Shown piece after piece: positions 34,717-43,865 of a stretch of 64,000 bases of DNA (position 1 is its first letter; each line of letters starts with the position of its first letter). This DNA is from Pseudomonas mandelii (GTDB lineage Bacteria > Pseudomonadota > Gammaproteobacteria > Pseudomonadales > Pseudomonadaceae). The translations under genes and the position numbers were made by a program. The stretch is taken from positions 434,001 to 498,000 of the forward strand of contig NZ_RCZA01000004.1 of assembly GCF_006438925.1 (NCBI RefSeq), in the 5' to 3' direction. The notes under the pieces were generated by a model. The model had not been told where the DNA came from. It searched no databases and was given only the letters and a program-made list of their open reading frames with translations.

Positions 34717-35346
34717 TCAGGCTTGCTGTACCAGTGCCAGCCTTACGGAAAATCCTATGAGAAGAGTACCGAATAGCCATTGCTGAATGCGTTGCGCCAG
34801 TGCGCTTCGCTCCAGCCAGCGGCCTACCCAGGCGCTGGCAGTTGCAAAAATACTGTCGAACACAAGGCCCGTGATTACGAGCACGATGCCTAACACGGCA
34901 AATTGCTCCCATACGGAAGAGCGATGGGGGTCAATGAATTGTGGTAGCAATATCGAGCTGAATAGTAGCGCTTTCGGATTGAGCAGGTTAGTCAGAAGAC
35001 CACGCTGGAAAGCTGCCTTCAAGGATGGCGATGCAACGGGATTCTCAACAGCTGTTGGTGAGCTTGCGCCACTGCTTTTGAACATTTGCAACCCAATCCA
35101 CAGTAGGTAAGCAGCGCCTGCATATTTAACGACGTCAAATGTCCAAGGAAGAACCTTGAATATGGTTGCCAACCCCAAAGCGGTCAACGTGACGTGGCAG
35201 GCACGTGCGAGTGCCAGACCCAGTGCCGTCGCCATTGCAAAACTCCGGCCTTGTTTTGCGCCGGTTTGCAGCAGCAGGATCATGTCCGGGCCGGGCATTA
35301 AAAAGATCATTGAGAGGGCTAAAAGATACAGCGCTAAGTCTTCCAT
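34717..35346 (-). CDS. LysE/RhtB-family exporter
   Basis: A 209-residue inner-membrane protein with about six spans. It has the LysE-family N-terminal signature (LSMIFLMPGPDMILLLQTGAKQG, ATALGLALARACHV) and the conserved RGLLTNLLNPKALLF segment. Family members export amino acids such as lysine, homoserine or threonine; the substrate here is unknown. Start 35346 (MEDLALYL) was preferred over 35427. Not obviously tied to the stress genes. Confidence 0.85.
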   Translation of the reverse strand: MEDLALYLLALSMIFLMPGPDMILLLQTGAKQGRSFAMATALGLALARACHVTLTALGLATIFKVLPWTFDVVKYAGAAYLLWIGLQMFKSSGASSPTAVENPVASPSLKAAFQRGLLTNLLNPKALLFSSILLPQFIDPHRSSVWEQFAVLGIVLVITGLVFDSIFATASAWVGRWLERSALAQRIQQWLFGTLLIGFSVRLALVQQA

Positions 35347-35709
35347 TTTGGAGCAGCTCGGTGACTGATTAAGGAAGTAAAAGTTTATGACCAAGGGGTG
35401 GGGCAGGTGGTTGCGTATTGAACTCAAAATACCTCGTTTTTTGGCAGATCATGCCAATAAATATTATCTGAGGTCGTTTAATGCCAAATTATCGTAATTC
35501 ACACATAAAACTCGATAGTTACGATTGAGACATACTCAAAGCTTTGCAACGAGACGGTCGCCCGACCTGTTTCGGCACGACGTAATACATCATCCCCAAG
35601 AAGCCGGTGGTCAGGAAGAACCCTACCGCGTTGTGCCTGCATCACCACTGGACCATGGCGTCGGTGGCCCCGGAATACCGAATAAGACTTAAACCATCCA
35701 CCGGAATCG
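35347..35709. other. intergenic region containing a ccoN scrap
   Basis: About 360 bases. The first part is the LysE promoter region. Bases 35550-35670 are a decayed ccoN piece, listed separately. The composition changes here from the stress region to the AT-rich mobile segment. Confidence 0.5.
35550..35670 (-). pseudogene. ccoN: cytochrome cbb3 oxidase subunit I (ccoN) fragment
   Basis: The minus strand reads ATDAMVQW, then a stop, then [20 protein letters not shown] and PKQVGRP. This is the conserved CcoN segment ATDAMVQWWYGHNAVGFF...GMMYYFVPKQAGRP with the WYG replaced by stop-Cys-Arg. Only about 40 codons remain, with no flanking oxidase sequence. It is a genomic scrap, presumably brought in or left by recombination at the edge of the mobile segment. 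Confidence 0.7.
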
Positions 35710-36738
35710 GTGTTTGATGGTCAGGGTATTGAAGAGTGGGTGAAGGTAGCGGAGATAATTGCACGTGCTGGTAGTGAAACCACCGGTGAATCAACGCGCC
35801 TGATGCTGCAAGGATGGGGTTCGCATAGTGTAGAGCACTCTGCTATATGCTGGGTTTTACTCAGTGTGTTGGGGGTGGTTGATAAATCAGTTTTTGTCGA
35901 GCAGTTTTTGCGGGTGTCAGCGCAGTCTTCCAGCAATTTATCGCCAAGGGAGTTTATTGATTTTCTGTGTGATGCTCATATAGTTGGTTCAGAAAACGAT
36001 TTGATATACGCGCACTCCTACCAAATGGAAGGTATGGTCAAGTTTATCTGCGGGAATCTGGAATCTGCGACACAGGGGTTGAGTGCTGCATCTAATTTTT
36101 TACTTGGTTCAATCGAAGCTAAAGGTTTTTCTAGTGTTGCAAGTACTTATATAGGTGTTATCGTAACTTGGCTTGGTTTTTTTAAGTCGACAGCGTTGTT
36201 CAAGGGTATTATAACTGCGGTTGATGATTTGCTTGAGCATCAGTGTAGGTGCTCGAATGACTTCGATTTTTATGTGTTCGCGTCGGTGTCCATGGGGTGG
36301 GAGTATGGGCAGAGTAACTTTATTAGACTTCTGAGGGTGTTCAATCTCTGTCAGATGGAACAAAGCTCTATGGCTGTGTTTCATTGCAGTGAGGAGTATT
36401 TAAACTCGGTGATAGCGGATCGGGTCTTGGTGGAGTATCTAATTCCTAGAGTGATAATGGAACATCTTCCATTTACAAGTATTTCTTATGCATATAATGC
36501 GAGATCATTTGCTGATCTGGTTTTTAAGTTTGGAGTAAATTTAGAGGGGGAGTGTCGGAGGGCATTAGATATTATTTACGAAAGGATGTATGTAGATTGT
36601 GGAGATGGTGTGTGTGACGATCCTGATCTTGATATAAATATACTGCCACTAAGACTTCTTTTAAGGAAATATTCAAGCGTGCCCTACGTAGATAAATACA
36701 CTTCGCGAAATACTGATTCTTATAATCCTTATAGATAG
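35710..36738 (+). CDS. hypothetical protein, AT-rich, unrecognised
   Basis: A 342-residue protein with no family I recognise. It looks soluble apart from one moderately hydrophobic stretch (VASTYIGVIVTWLGFF, about 141-156), and the C-terminus is acidic then basic (CGDGVCDDPDLDINILPLRLLLRKY). Coding is much richer in A/T than the flanking DNA, a sign of recent transfer. A GTG at 35710 opens the frame; later GTG or ATG starts (for example LMLQGW) are possible. It directly follows the ccoN scrap and stands alone. Possible cargo of the mobile element; function unknown. Confidence 0.6.
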   Translation: MFDGQGIEEWVKVAEIIARAGSETTGESTRLMLQGWGSHSVEHSAICWVLLSVLGVVDKSVFVEQFLRVSAQSSSNLSPREFIDFLCDAHIVGSENDLIYAHSYQMEGMVKFICGNLESATQGLSAASNFLLGSIEAKGFSSVASTYIGVIVTWLGFFKSTALFKGIITAVDDLLEHQCRCSNDFDFYVFASVSMGWEYGQSNFIRLLRVFNLCQMEQSSMAVFHCSEEYLNSVIADRVLVEYLIPRVIMEHLPFTSISYAYNARSFADLVFKFGVNLEGECRRALDIIYERMYVDCGDGVCDDPDLDINILPLRLLLRKYSSVPYVDKYTSRNTDSYNPYR

Positions 36739-37414
36739 TGGATCGTGGTGGCTTAGCGCATTATTACCCTATTATTGAAAGCTGTATGACAAAGTTGAAT
36801 GGTCGATACACTGACTGTCAGGCGAATCGAGCGCCCCTTGCGCTTGCCAAAGCGCTAGAGGTGTATTAGGAAGACGCCAAATTTCTCAGTTTAGAGTAAC
36901 GGCAAGCGCTGCTGCGTACAGCCAAAGAAAAGAAACGCGCTGAGGCCGGCAAAAAACTTCCGATGGTCCCAATGTGCCAAGGCCTAATTGCTACGATTGC
37001 CATAGGATATAGGCGGACCTGAGATTGGAGTTGTAGAATGAATTTACATCATAGCCCGAAGTGTTGAAAGCCTGATCTAGCGTGATCTCCTCAATATCAG
37101 CGACAGTCACCGAAGAATCGAATTTTTATCTATAACGCACTCTACGGTCAGGCTGTGGAGCCGGTTCGATCCTGAGGTGCGCCGGTGGAAATGACTGTGT
37201 ACGCGAGATCTGAACGCTGATTGCGGGTGGGAAAGGTCGATCTTAAGCGTCTCTATTTTATGCAAACGCGACGTCTGTAGATGTTCGCCTTGCTAGTCAA
37301 AAGCCCTTCAGTTTGTCCCGGATGAGTCGGGCGCCTTCAAGCACTGAGGAATCTGCCCGGTTAATCTCGGGCAAGGACACAAGTAGAAAACGTTGAGATC
37401 TATGCTCTTGTTCG
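36739..37414. other. region of decayed coding sequence
   Basis: About 680 bases. It holds the interrupted frame at 36786-37022 and, on the minus strand ending near 37304, a frame reading LVSLPEINRADSSVLEGARL and RDKLKGF with no clear start. Both look like remnants. No intact gene is supported. Confidence 0.4.
36786..37022 (+). pseudogene. small ORF with two premature stops
   Basis: A frame of 78 codons from an ATG, reading TKLNGRYTDCQANRAPLALA, then a TAG after ALEVY, a TAA after FLSLE, then RQALLRTAKEKKRAEAGKKL and MVPMCQGLIA. Both stops would be Gln codons (CAG, CAA) before a C-to-T change. The coherent, charged peptide pattern suggests a recently inactivated small protein. Family not recognised. 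Confidence 0.35.
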
Positions 37415-37795
37415 ATGGCGGATGCTAAAATTTCACTCAGACTCTGTAGTGGCCATGAGGAGGTAGCGGGACGTATGAAAGAAATGTTGAGCGAAGAAGA
37501 GATGCGTCAGGCGTTATTCGGCACAGCTAGTGAGCCTACAACATCCGAAACTCCAGACTCGTCTGTAACTTCAGATCACCAGCATGTATCAAAATCTCGA
37601 AAGGCTCCAGCGTCGCTTACTCCGAAGTTGAGAGTGACTCTTCGTGTTACAAGGGATTTTGAAGGCGCTACTGAGCTGTTTACTTACGATGCGAATACAT
37701 TGAGTACCCTTATCGCCGAGCAGGAAGCAAAGGCTGAGGCGAAGAAGAAAAAATTTAAGTATTTTGAATTGATCTCAATCAAGCCTATCGAATGA
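37415..37795 (+). CDS. small hypothetical protein
   Basis: A 126-residue protein (106 if the ATG at 37475-37477 is used, MKEMLSEEEMRQALFG). It has a Ser/Thr-rich linker and a basic C-terminal part (RKAPASLTPKLRVTLRVTRD, then a Lys/Glu helix EQEAKAEAKKKKFKYFELIS). The pattern resembles small accessory proteins of integrative elements, but no function is known. Soluble, no signal peptide. It is convergent with the next gene. Confidence 0.55.
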   Translation: MADAKISLRLCSGHEEVAGRMKEMLSEEEMRQALFGTASEPTTSETPDSSVTSDHQHVSKSRKAPASLTPKLRVTLRVTRDFEGATELFTYDANTLSTLIAEQEAKAEAKKKKFKYFELISIKPIE

Positions 37796-37814
37796 CACAT
37801 TTTCCTTCTCGATA

Positions 37815-38099
37815 CTATGAAGGCATATCCTCGTTATTTTCCTTGCGCTTCGTCTTGAGGTGGTCTTCGCAAATGAAAGGGCGACTTCGGCCAAATTGAG
37901 CGGCGATTTTCACAAACATTTTGTTGAATTTGGCATCTACGAGCACTTTCTCTTCTGGGCTCAGTGCTTCATATTCCGCGCGCGACGCGCTCCTTTGAAA
38001 TGCCAGGCGATCCTTGCTCAATGCTTTGATCTTCACCATATGCTCGAAGTCAGGTGGTCCCTGGTCGAGATCGCCATGGTCGGAGGTAGTTTTACTCAT
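37815..38099 (-). CDS. small hypothetical protein
   Basis: A 94-residue charged soluble protein from the ATG at 38099 (MSKTTSDHGDLDQGPPDFE). It contains RAEYEALSPEEKVLVDAKFN, a helical pattern, and a Lys-rich end. An upstream start at 38165 would add 22 unlikely residues. Family not recognised. It lies between the small plus-strand gene and the SLAC1-type gene. Confidence 0.5.
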   Translation of the reverse strand: MSKTTSDHGDLDQGPPDFEHMVKIKALSKDRLAFQRSASRAEYEALSPEEKVLVDAKFNKMFVKIAAQFGRSRPFICEDHLKTKRKENNEDMPS

Positions 38100-38215
38100 G
38101 GGGCGCCCAATGGTTTGTCTGATATGGCACGTCGACGTAACGACCGAATTCTTAGAATAGTGCATTGCTGCTAGGTAGGGCAGTGCGAGGGGGGGTAAGA
38201 AGGCTTATTTAGCTT

Positions 38216-39229
38216 TCAGTTCGCAGCGAGGTCCCCGGTCAGCGTGCGCAATTCGCCTCGGACGATGCCGAGCAACGTCCGTGCAAACAATCCGAGAATC
38301 ACGCTGGAGGCCAGGGTAAGCAAAAATATTGCAATACCGTTGGCGTATTCGTTTTGCGCATACGCTGCGTAACGCAGTGCAGCAGAAGCCGATGACGCTA
38401 ACGGAAAGCTGACAGACCACCACACCACCCGGAATGGACAGCAGCCCGCCAATCTCCACAGACGCCCCAGCACAACCGCCAGCAAAAAGAGCATCAACAT
38501 GAGCAACGCTTCGGCGAACGCGTCAATTTGCCCGATGGTCGTGACGTAAGAGGAGAATCCGACTGCGAATGGTGCGACAACAATCATCAGGGACGGCTGC
38601 AATGTCGTCGGCATTGGCGCCTCGAACATCAAACGCGAAAAAATCATCGTAAATAACGGTATCGCGAAGAACAACCCGACGGCGAGCGAAAAAATCATAA
38701 CGCCATGCATCGATTGGAAGTGCAGCGCTGGGATCGCAAGCGGCACGTTGATCATGCCAACTACTGGGATAATCCATGCTGGGGTTGTGTGTTCGATACG
38801 CATCTTTACGCTCATCCAACGATTGACGATCAACCAGGCAAAAAGCGTCATTCCGACCGTACCCAATACCCAAACAATGCGCGCCAGTTGAAGGTTTATT
38901 TCGACCAGCAAAATGGGCAGCAGTAAAAGGCTTATCAGCGGTGTGCCGAAGAGGCTGCCTGCGATGGGATGGTTGAATTCGGCTCGGACTAAGTCGAAGC
39001 TGCTCCATACCTTGACTGCATAGCCAATTACCAAGCCTACGAAGCCCAGCATGGCTGCATAGCCTATATATTCGCCAACCCACTGTGGAGTACCGAAATA
39101 GGCATGCGCTATGCGCCATCCCAAGGCCAAGCTGCTGAGGGCCATGATGGAGCCAAACAGTGCCACCGGCAGATATCCCATCGCCCCAATTTTGATATCG
39201 ATTTCTTGTGAAGTCCCAGCGGTGCTCAT
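38216..39229 (-). CDS. SLAC1/TehA-family anion channel
   Basis: A 337-residue membrane protein with about ten spans of the TDT/SLAC1 superfamily. It begins with a short cytoplasmic N-terminus, then GYLPVALFGSIMALSSLALGWRIAH. Later segments include EFNHPIAGSLFGTPLISLLLLPI and PFAVGFSSYVTTIGQ, and the C-terminus has FRVVWWSVSFPLASSASAALRYA. Members conduct chloride, nitrate or other monovalent anions, or efflux tellurite-like compounds (TehA). The specific ion is unknown. It lies in the mobile segment and may be cargo. Confidence 0.75.
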   Translation of the reverse strand: MSTAGTSQEIDIKIGAMGYLPVALFGSIMALSSLALGWRIAHAYFGTPQWVGEYIGYAAMLGFVGLVIGYAVKVWSSFDLVRAEFNHPIAGSLFGTPLISLLLLPILLVEINLQLARIVWVLGTVGMTLFAWLIVNRWMSVKMRIEHTTPAWIIPVVGMINVPLAIPALHFQSMHGVMIFSLAVGLFFAIPLFTMIFSRLMFEAPMPTTLQPSLMIVVAPFAVGFSSYVTTIGQIDAFAEALLMLMLFLLAVVLGRLWRLAGCCPFRVVWWSVSFPLASSASAALRYAAYAQNEYANGIAIFLLTLASSVILGLFARTLLGIVRGELRTLTGDLAAN

Positions 39230-39758
39230 ACCGTTACCTGCTCTCGTGATGAGGGCTATTCGCGTTGAAAAGAATTATTTGGCCTTCCTCAACCTTGCAG
39301 CTTCATAGCTCTGAATCGACCGTATTTTGCAGATAGTGGAGATCTATGCTTCCGATGGCTGAAACCGATACGGTAAAAATCCACAGAAACGCCTTCTTGG
39401 AGCGAAGGCCGGAGCACCAGATAATCCCAAAAATGAGTGTTGGGACCATGACCTAACCCTAGACGACTGGATGATCATCGTGATCGCTGTCCGCGTTGAA
39501 GCGGCGCTGAGAGCCTTAAACCAATGAGCCTGCGCGTGTGCTGAATCGAGTGGTGCGCCAGGTTATTTGTGGAAGAGGTATTTTCACGCCACAGCCTGGC
39601 GTTATCTGAGGCTGGCTCCGATAGAGCCCGGAAAATTTCTTGGGCCTTTTCAGCCGAATTCGATTTCCACTATGGAGGCCTAAAGACATCTCTTCACCGG
39701 ACGATAGAGAGCAGTCAGCGCATGTAAATGACGGCCCTCCATCAAGGATTAACGAAAC
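39230..39758. other. intergenic region, no gene seen
   Basis: About 530 bases between the channel gene and the next plus-strand gene. It should hold divergent promoters. No coding pattern or strong hairpin was recognised. Confidence 0.5.
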
Positions 39759-40319
39759 TTGGATCTCACTATTGTCACCTCAATTATCGCTCCTGCATCA
39801 GCACTTCTGGGCGTCGCTCTGGCATCAAGAAGCCAGTTGCGGACAGTGCGGGAGGCCCAGGCTGCCCAATTTCATGTGGAAACCATGAAGCTAAATGCTT
39901 CTGTCAAGGAGAAGCACCGGGCTGAGGTCATCGCCAATTACATTGAGGTCCACAAAGCGCTCAGCTATCTCACTCGTGAATATTCCTTCACTTCAATGGA
40001 TATCATGGTAAGAGCTGGGATCAGCGAGGAAAAATTTGATCGCAAGTATCTTATTTCATGTGAAAGGTTGGACGGGGCTCGCGCTTTAGTAGAGATGCAC
40101 TTTGCAGAAATATTTAAACCCGTAGATGAAATTTACGCGCAGATGAATATTTTCTGGGGGAACTTCAAAGAGGCTTTAAATAAAATTAAAGCAGAAAAAG
40201 CTTACGCTGAATATGAAGCTGTCATCGACAAAGCTAGGCAATCCTCGCTGGCAATCACTGAATGTGCCCAGATTGCTAAACGCAAACTCAATGGTCTAGC
40301 AAGTGAGATTGTGAATTGA
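39759..40319 (+). CDS. membrane-anchored coiled-coil protein, unrecognised
   Basis: A 186-residue protein from a TTG start. It has one N-terminal hydrophobic anchor (VTSIIAPASALLGVALA) followed by long charged helices (REAQAAQFHVETMKLNASVK; LNKIKAEKAYAEYEAVIDKA), suggesting a membrane-tethered coiled coil facing the cytoplasm. No catalytic motif is visible. Its stop overlaps the TTG of the next gene, so the two are probably translated together. Base composition is lower in GC than the core. Family unknown; the architecture is seen in some defence and effector accessory proteins, but that is not evidence of function. Confidence 0.55.
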   Translation: MDLTIVTSIIAPASALLGVALASRSQLRTVREAQAAQFHVETMKLNASVKEKHRAEVIANYIEVHKALSYLTREYSFTSMDIMVRAGISEEKFDRKYLISCERLDGARALVEMHFAEIFKPVDEIYAQMNIFWGNFKEALNKIKAEKAYAEYEAVIDKARQSSLAITECAQIAKRKLNGLASEIVN

Positions 40320-41023
40320 ACGTCAAGCGACAGAAGCTTCAGCAAAAAACGAAAGCCCCAAGTTGTGCGCCAAACATGCCGAGAATTAAACTTTGGTCCT
40401 TGCTCTATGTACTGGTCAGCTTTGCTTTTTTGCATTTGTTTGTAATGCTGGCAAAGTATACGTTCAATGTGCTGCATTTATTTGATGTGTCAAGGGTCTT
40501 TTTAACGATGCTAGGCATTGTGACGATCACAAGTATTACTGCGATTTTTGTTAACTTTTTATTTTTGAAGTATCAAAAATCTGGGAGTGGCAAGGTTTGG
40601 GTTACGCATCGAATGTCAGAAGAGGTTGCAAATAAAAAGTTAGCTTTGGGGGTGCTTACCCCTTACACATCTGCTAGAGACTTGGAAAAACAATGGTTCA
40701 TCAACATACTTGATGGGAAAATCCCATGTACTTGGGTCTCCGTTGGAAGGCCAAATGATGTCTCCGATATATTGGTGGGAAACCGCGATAAAGCGAATTG
40801 GGCGATTGCAATTTGTTTCCAGATACCTGCGGAGCGATTACGCACCCCACCTATCCTTTTCAAACACTATTTCGGCCTGTACCAACAACGCCTGCTCGGA
40901 GAGGTGGATCTCGCCTGCGGGTACGAACTCTATGATCGGACCGGTAAGCATTGGGAGCTGCTGGGCCACAAAGAAGCTGAGACTCAATCTCCTACGCGAA
41001 AGGTGCAAGAAAAGGCTGAATAG
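40316..41023 (+). CDS. two-span membrane protein with cytoplasmic domain, unrecognised
   Basis: About 235 residues from the overlapping TTG (or 215 from ATG 40376). Two membrane spans (LWSLLYVLVSFAFLHLFVML; VFLTMLGIVTITSITAIFV) are followed by a soluble domain of about 140 residues with EKQWFINILDGKIPCTWVSV, ANWAIAICFQIPAERL and LACGYELYDRTGKHWELLGH. No known domain recognised. It overlaps the preceding gene by four bases (TTGA), the tightest coupling outside the recombinase operon, pointing to a two-component membrane unit. Function unknown. Confidence 0.55.
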   Translation: MNVKRQKLQQKTKAPSCAPNMPRIKLWSLLYVLVSFAFLHLFVMLAKYTFNVLHLFDVSRVFLTMLGIVTITSITAIFVNFLFLKYQKSGSGKVWVTHRMSEEVANKKLALGVLTPYTSARDLEKQWFINILDGKIPCTWVSVGRPNDVSDILVGNRDKANWAIAICFQIPAERLRTPPILFKHYFGLYQQRLLGEVDLACGYELYDRTGKHWELLGHKEAETQSPTRKVQEKAE

Positions 41024-41397
41024 CTCCCAATGAAATCTCCTCGTGGGTTTGGTGTTTTGACCATGCCCACTTGGCTTTGAGCGTTCCAAGCGTAATGCGG
41101 TTGTGCTAACCAATCTGACGGCTTTTTGCCAGAGGATGGGTAATAGCTCATGAGGGGGGGCGGCTATTGACTCATTCCGATTTGTTACGGCTCGCAACCG
41201 CTGTAAATCAGGTGCCAGACGCCCCAATTTCATGACCGGCAAGAGGCGGGCTCGTGTGGCCAGTTTCCGTCAGGGTTTGTTGTAGCACGGCTAGAGTTGT
41301 CATCAATGATCAGATGGCTGCTGGGTTCTCGTAGAAAACCCGTCTGTCCCTCTGCGATGATAAAGTCCTGCGTCCTCGAACCCGAGTAAATGATCCC
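41024..41397. other. intergenic region, no gene seen
   Basis: About 370 bases between the membrane pair and the LysR gene. No coding pattern or RNA structure is supported. Confidence 0.5.
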
Positions 41398-42351
41398 GTG
41401 TACGACTTCAACGATTTGTATTTCTTTGTCCAGGTGGTCGACCACGAGGGATTTACCGCTGCTAGCCGAAAGCTAGGCGTGCCAAAGTCAAAGCTCAGCA
41501 GGCGTATTGGGCAGCTGGAGGAGCGCTTAGGAGTACGGTTGATACAGCGTTCGACACGCAAATTCACGGTGACGGATATTGGTCAAGACTACTATCGGCA
41601 CTGCCTGGCGATGCTTGTTGAAGCTGATGCTGCGGAGCAGGTTGTTGCGCATTCACGATCTGAGCCTCAAGGAATTGTGCGGATCAGTTGCCCTCCCGCC
41701 TTGGGAGCCATGGGCGTAAGCGACACAATCGCAAAATTCATGGTGCTGCACCCCAAGGTACAGGTACAGATCGATAGCACCAATCGCAGGGTGGATGTAT
41801 TAGGGGAGGGTTATGACATTGCTCTTCGTGTTCGCTTTCCACCACTTGAGGACGCGAATTTGGTGATGCGGGTTTTTGGCGACAGCCACCAAAAGCTAGT
41901 GGCTTGCCCATCGCTGGTTGCAGGAATGCACCTGGAGACCCCTGCGGATCTAGCTGGGCTGCCGAGCATGGATTTAGGCCCGCCTAATCGTGAGCACCGA
42001 TGGACGTTTATAGGGCCAGGAGAAACATCAATTGATGTCATTCATACTCCGCGATTTGTAACCTCGGATCTCGATGCCTTACGCCGCGCGGCCATTCAAG
42101 GTGTGGGAGTGGTTCAGATGCCAGAAATCATGGTGAGGCATGCTCTGGACGATGGCCGTCTAGTTGAGATACTGCCAATGTGTCCTCCTCCAAGTGGATT
42201 GATCCATGCGGTATTCCCTTCCAGGAGAGGATTACTGCCTTCTGTTCGAGGACTGATTGATCTGCTAGCGGAGGATTTTGGAGCAAATGCTGAGGCGGAT
42301 CGGTTGGCGTGTGAGAAGGCTGGGAAAATTCATCCATTGAATGGCAAATAA
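41398..42351 (+). CDS. LysR-family regulator
   Basis: A 317-residue LysR regulator from a GTG start. Helix-turn-helix ASRKLGVPKSKLSRRIGQLEERLGV at about 22-46, linker STRKFTVTDIGQDYY, then a ligand domain beginning GIVRISCPPALG with GYDIALRVRFPP, the pattern of the AaeR/DmlR-like subgroup. The C-terminus extends about 25 residues beyond the domain. No divergent target gene is adjacent. It lies just outside the convergent recombinase operon; composition is closer to core DNA. Confidence 0.85.
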   Translation: MYDFNDLYFFVQVVDHEGFTAASRKLGVPKSKLSRRIGQLEERLGVRLIQRSTRKFTVTDIGQDYYRHCLAMLVEADAAEQVVAHSRSEPQGIVRISCPPALGAMGVSDTIAKFMVLHPKVQVQIDSTNRRVDVLGEGYDIALRVRFPPLEDANLVMRVFGDSHQKLVACPSLVAGMHLETPADLAGLPSMDLGPPNREHRWTFIGPGETSIDVIHTPRFVTSDLDALRRAAIQGVGVVQMPEIMVRHALDDGRLVEILPMCPPPSGLIHAVFPSRRGLLPSVRGLIDLLAEDFGANAEADRLACEKAGKIHPLNGK

Positions 42352-42360
42352 AGTAGTGGT

Positions 42361-42389
42361 AGGGAGCAGTCGCCTAAGCGACGCTCCCT
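42361..42389. terminator. hairpin between LysR and recombinase operon
   Basis: AGGGAGC(a)GTCGC / GCGACGCTCCCT arms with a CTAA loop lie between the convergent LysR gene and the end of the recombinase operon. No T-run. Confidence 0.6.
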
Positions 42390-42470
42390 AGCATGAAGTT
42401 CTCAAGTATAGTGATTTAGGCTTTAAACGTGATGGCATGATTCGCATCTGAAGGACGCAGTGCGCAAAAA

Positions 42471-43865
42471 CTATTCGCGGCTGGTGCTTGGTGGGTGCTG
42501 CTTCGCATTACTTCTCAATAGTCTCATTGCGGCTATATACTCTTCCTGGTCAATAACGCCGCGATCTAGATCATCTAGAAGATTATCAGTGTATTTTACG
42601 AATTCCATAGCGGCGTTAATCAAAAGCGCATTGGCAGTCGTAGAGTCTTCTTGCGTGATCTCCCTACAGGCAAGATGAATATAACGCTCCAACGACTCTA
42701 CGCTTATATGACCAACCCATTCTTGAATTTTATGTTTGAATCCGGATATATCCAAAAGGGCACGTCGAAAGGCATCCTGGTTATCGAAATTAAATTGCAT
42801 GATAAGCATTTTCAATTTGTTAGTGATAAAACGGTGACGGAAAAGATGGGCGTGCGCGGGCTCATCAATGTTTGCCGTTGTCTTTAGATCATGGATTTCA
42901 TTTGGGATGGAGAATGGGCTAAGCGGGGCGCCCGTTAAATGATTGATGAGCATCACATCGTGATCTTTGGAGTGTCCATGTTTTTTCACCATAACCAGTT
43001 TTCTTGTGGTTTTGATGTAGTCGATCCAAATTGCAATGACTGCTCTAGGGACCGGAACAAATCTGAAATGGTTCACACGTCGTTTCAACGTGATGAGCCT
43101 TACAAGAGGGTTTGCGTCGGTTGAGTTAAAGGCTTTGATAACGTCAGACACGAGTAAAGCTGCGACTTCGCTACGCCGTGCACCAGTGTGCTCGAAAACT
43201 GAAATGAGTACTTTTGATCTTCTGGCAAAACCCCTCGGTCTCAATTCAGCCGCTTGATAAAGCTTATTGATTGAATTATCGCTAATTGGATACCGACGAT
43301 GCTCGGGCTCGGGAGTTGGTAGTATCGGATGATACCATCTTAAGCCGCGAGCTTTATACTTCAGCTCCTTCGGCAAGTCTTTGTCTACTCTTATTGCTTT
43401 GATAATACCTTTCTTGGCGATGAAGTCGGTGTGGTTATGCAACTCGCCGACATGATTAAGGAAATCTAACGTTGTGGATCCAATTGACCTAATGACATTC
43501 GATGACCTTGCCTCCGCGCCGTTAGGTGTGCGCTTTGCCGAAAGGCCCAGTATGAATGCTTCATATCTTGTATTTGTCATTTCAATAGGTTTAATGTTGT
43601 TATAGTGGAGGTATCTTATGATTTCGGAAAGATCAAAAGCATTTTGTCCTAAGGTGCCCCCTTTTTCTCTAAGAGAGACATTAGAGTTACGAAATTTTTC
43701 TACCAGCCAAGAATTTGCTTCGACGCAATATTGCCCGTTCGGATAATAAATTGTCGGTAGGCCTCCGGCTTTTTTAAAGTATAATTCTTTGCCATCCGTA
43801 TGAATTCCTACAGCTAATTGCGCAGTATTTGGCAATAAGGTGTGTAACTGCTCTATTGTGTTCAT
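42471..43865 (-). CDS. tyrosine recombinase (last gene of a four-gene recombinase operon)
   Basis: A 464-residue site-specific tyrosine recombinase. The catalytic residues are all visible: Arg in EHTGARRSEVAAL (about 230), HxxR in AHLFRHRF (about 340-343), His in EWVGHISVES (about 386) and Tyr in LERYIHL (about 395). The N-terminal part is a likely DNA-binding core domain. ATG 43865 overlaps the previous gene's TGA in ATGA, so it is translationally coupled. Expected to cut and join element ends together with the co-encoded proteins. The composition is AT-rich. Confidence 0.85.
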   Translation of the reverse strand: MNTIEQLHTLLPNTAQLAVGIHTDGKELYFKKAGGLPTIYYPNGQYCVEANSWLVEKFRNSNVSLREKGGTLGQNAFDLSEIIRYLHYNNIKPIEMTNTRYEAFILGLSAKRTPNGAEARSSNVIRSIGSTTLDFLNHVGELHNHTDFIAKKGIIKAIRVDKDLPKELKYKARGLRWYHPILPTPEPEHRRYPISDNSINKLYQAAELRPRGFARRSKVLISVFEHTGARRSEVAALLVSDVIKAFNSTDANPLVRLITLKRRVNHFRFVPVPRAVIAIWIDYIKTTRKLVMVKKHGHSKDHDVMLINHLTGAPLSPFSIPNEIHDLKTTANIDEPAHAHLFRHRFITNKLKMLIMQFNFDNQDAFRRALLDISGFKHKIQEWVGHISVESLERYIHLACREITQEDSTTANALLINAAMEFVKYTDNLLDDLDRGVIDQEEYIAAMRLLRSNAKQHPPSTSRE

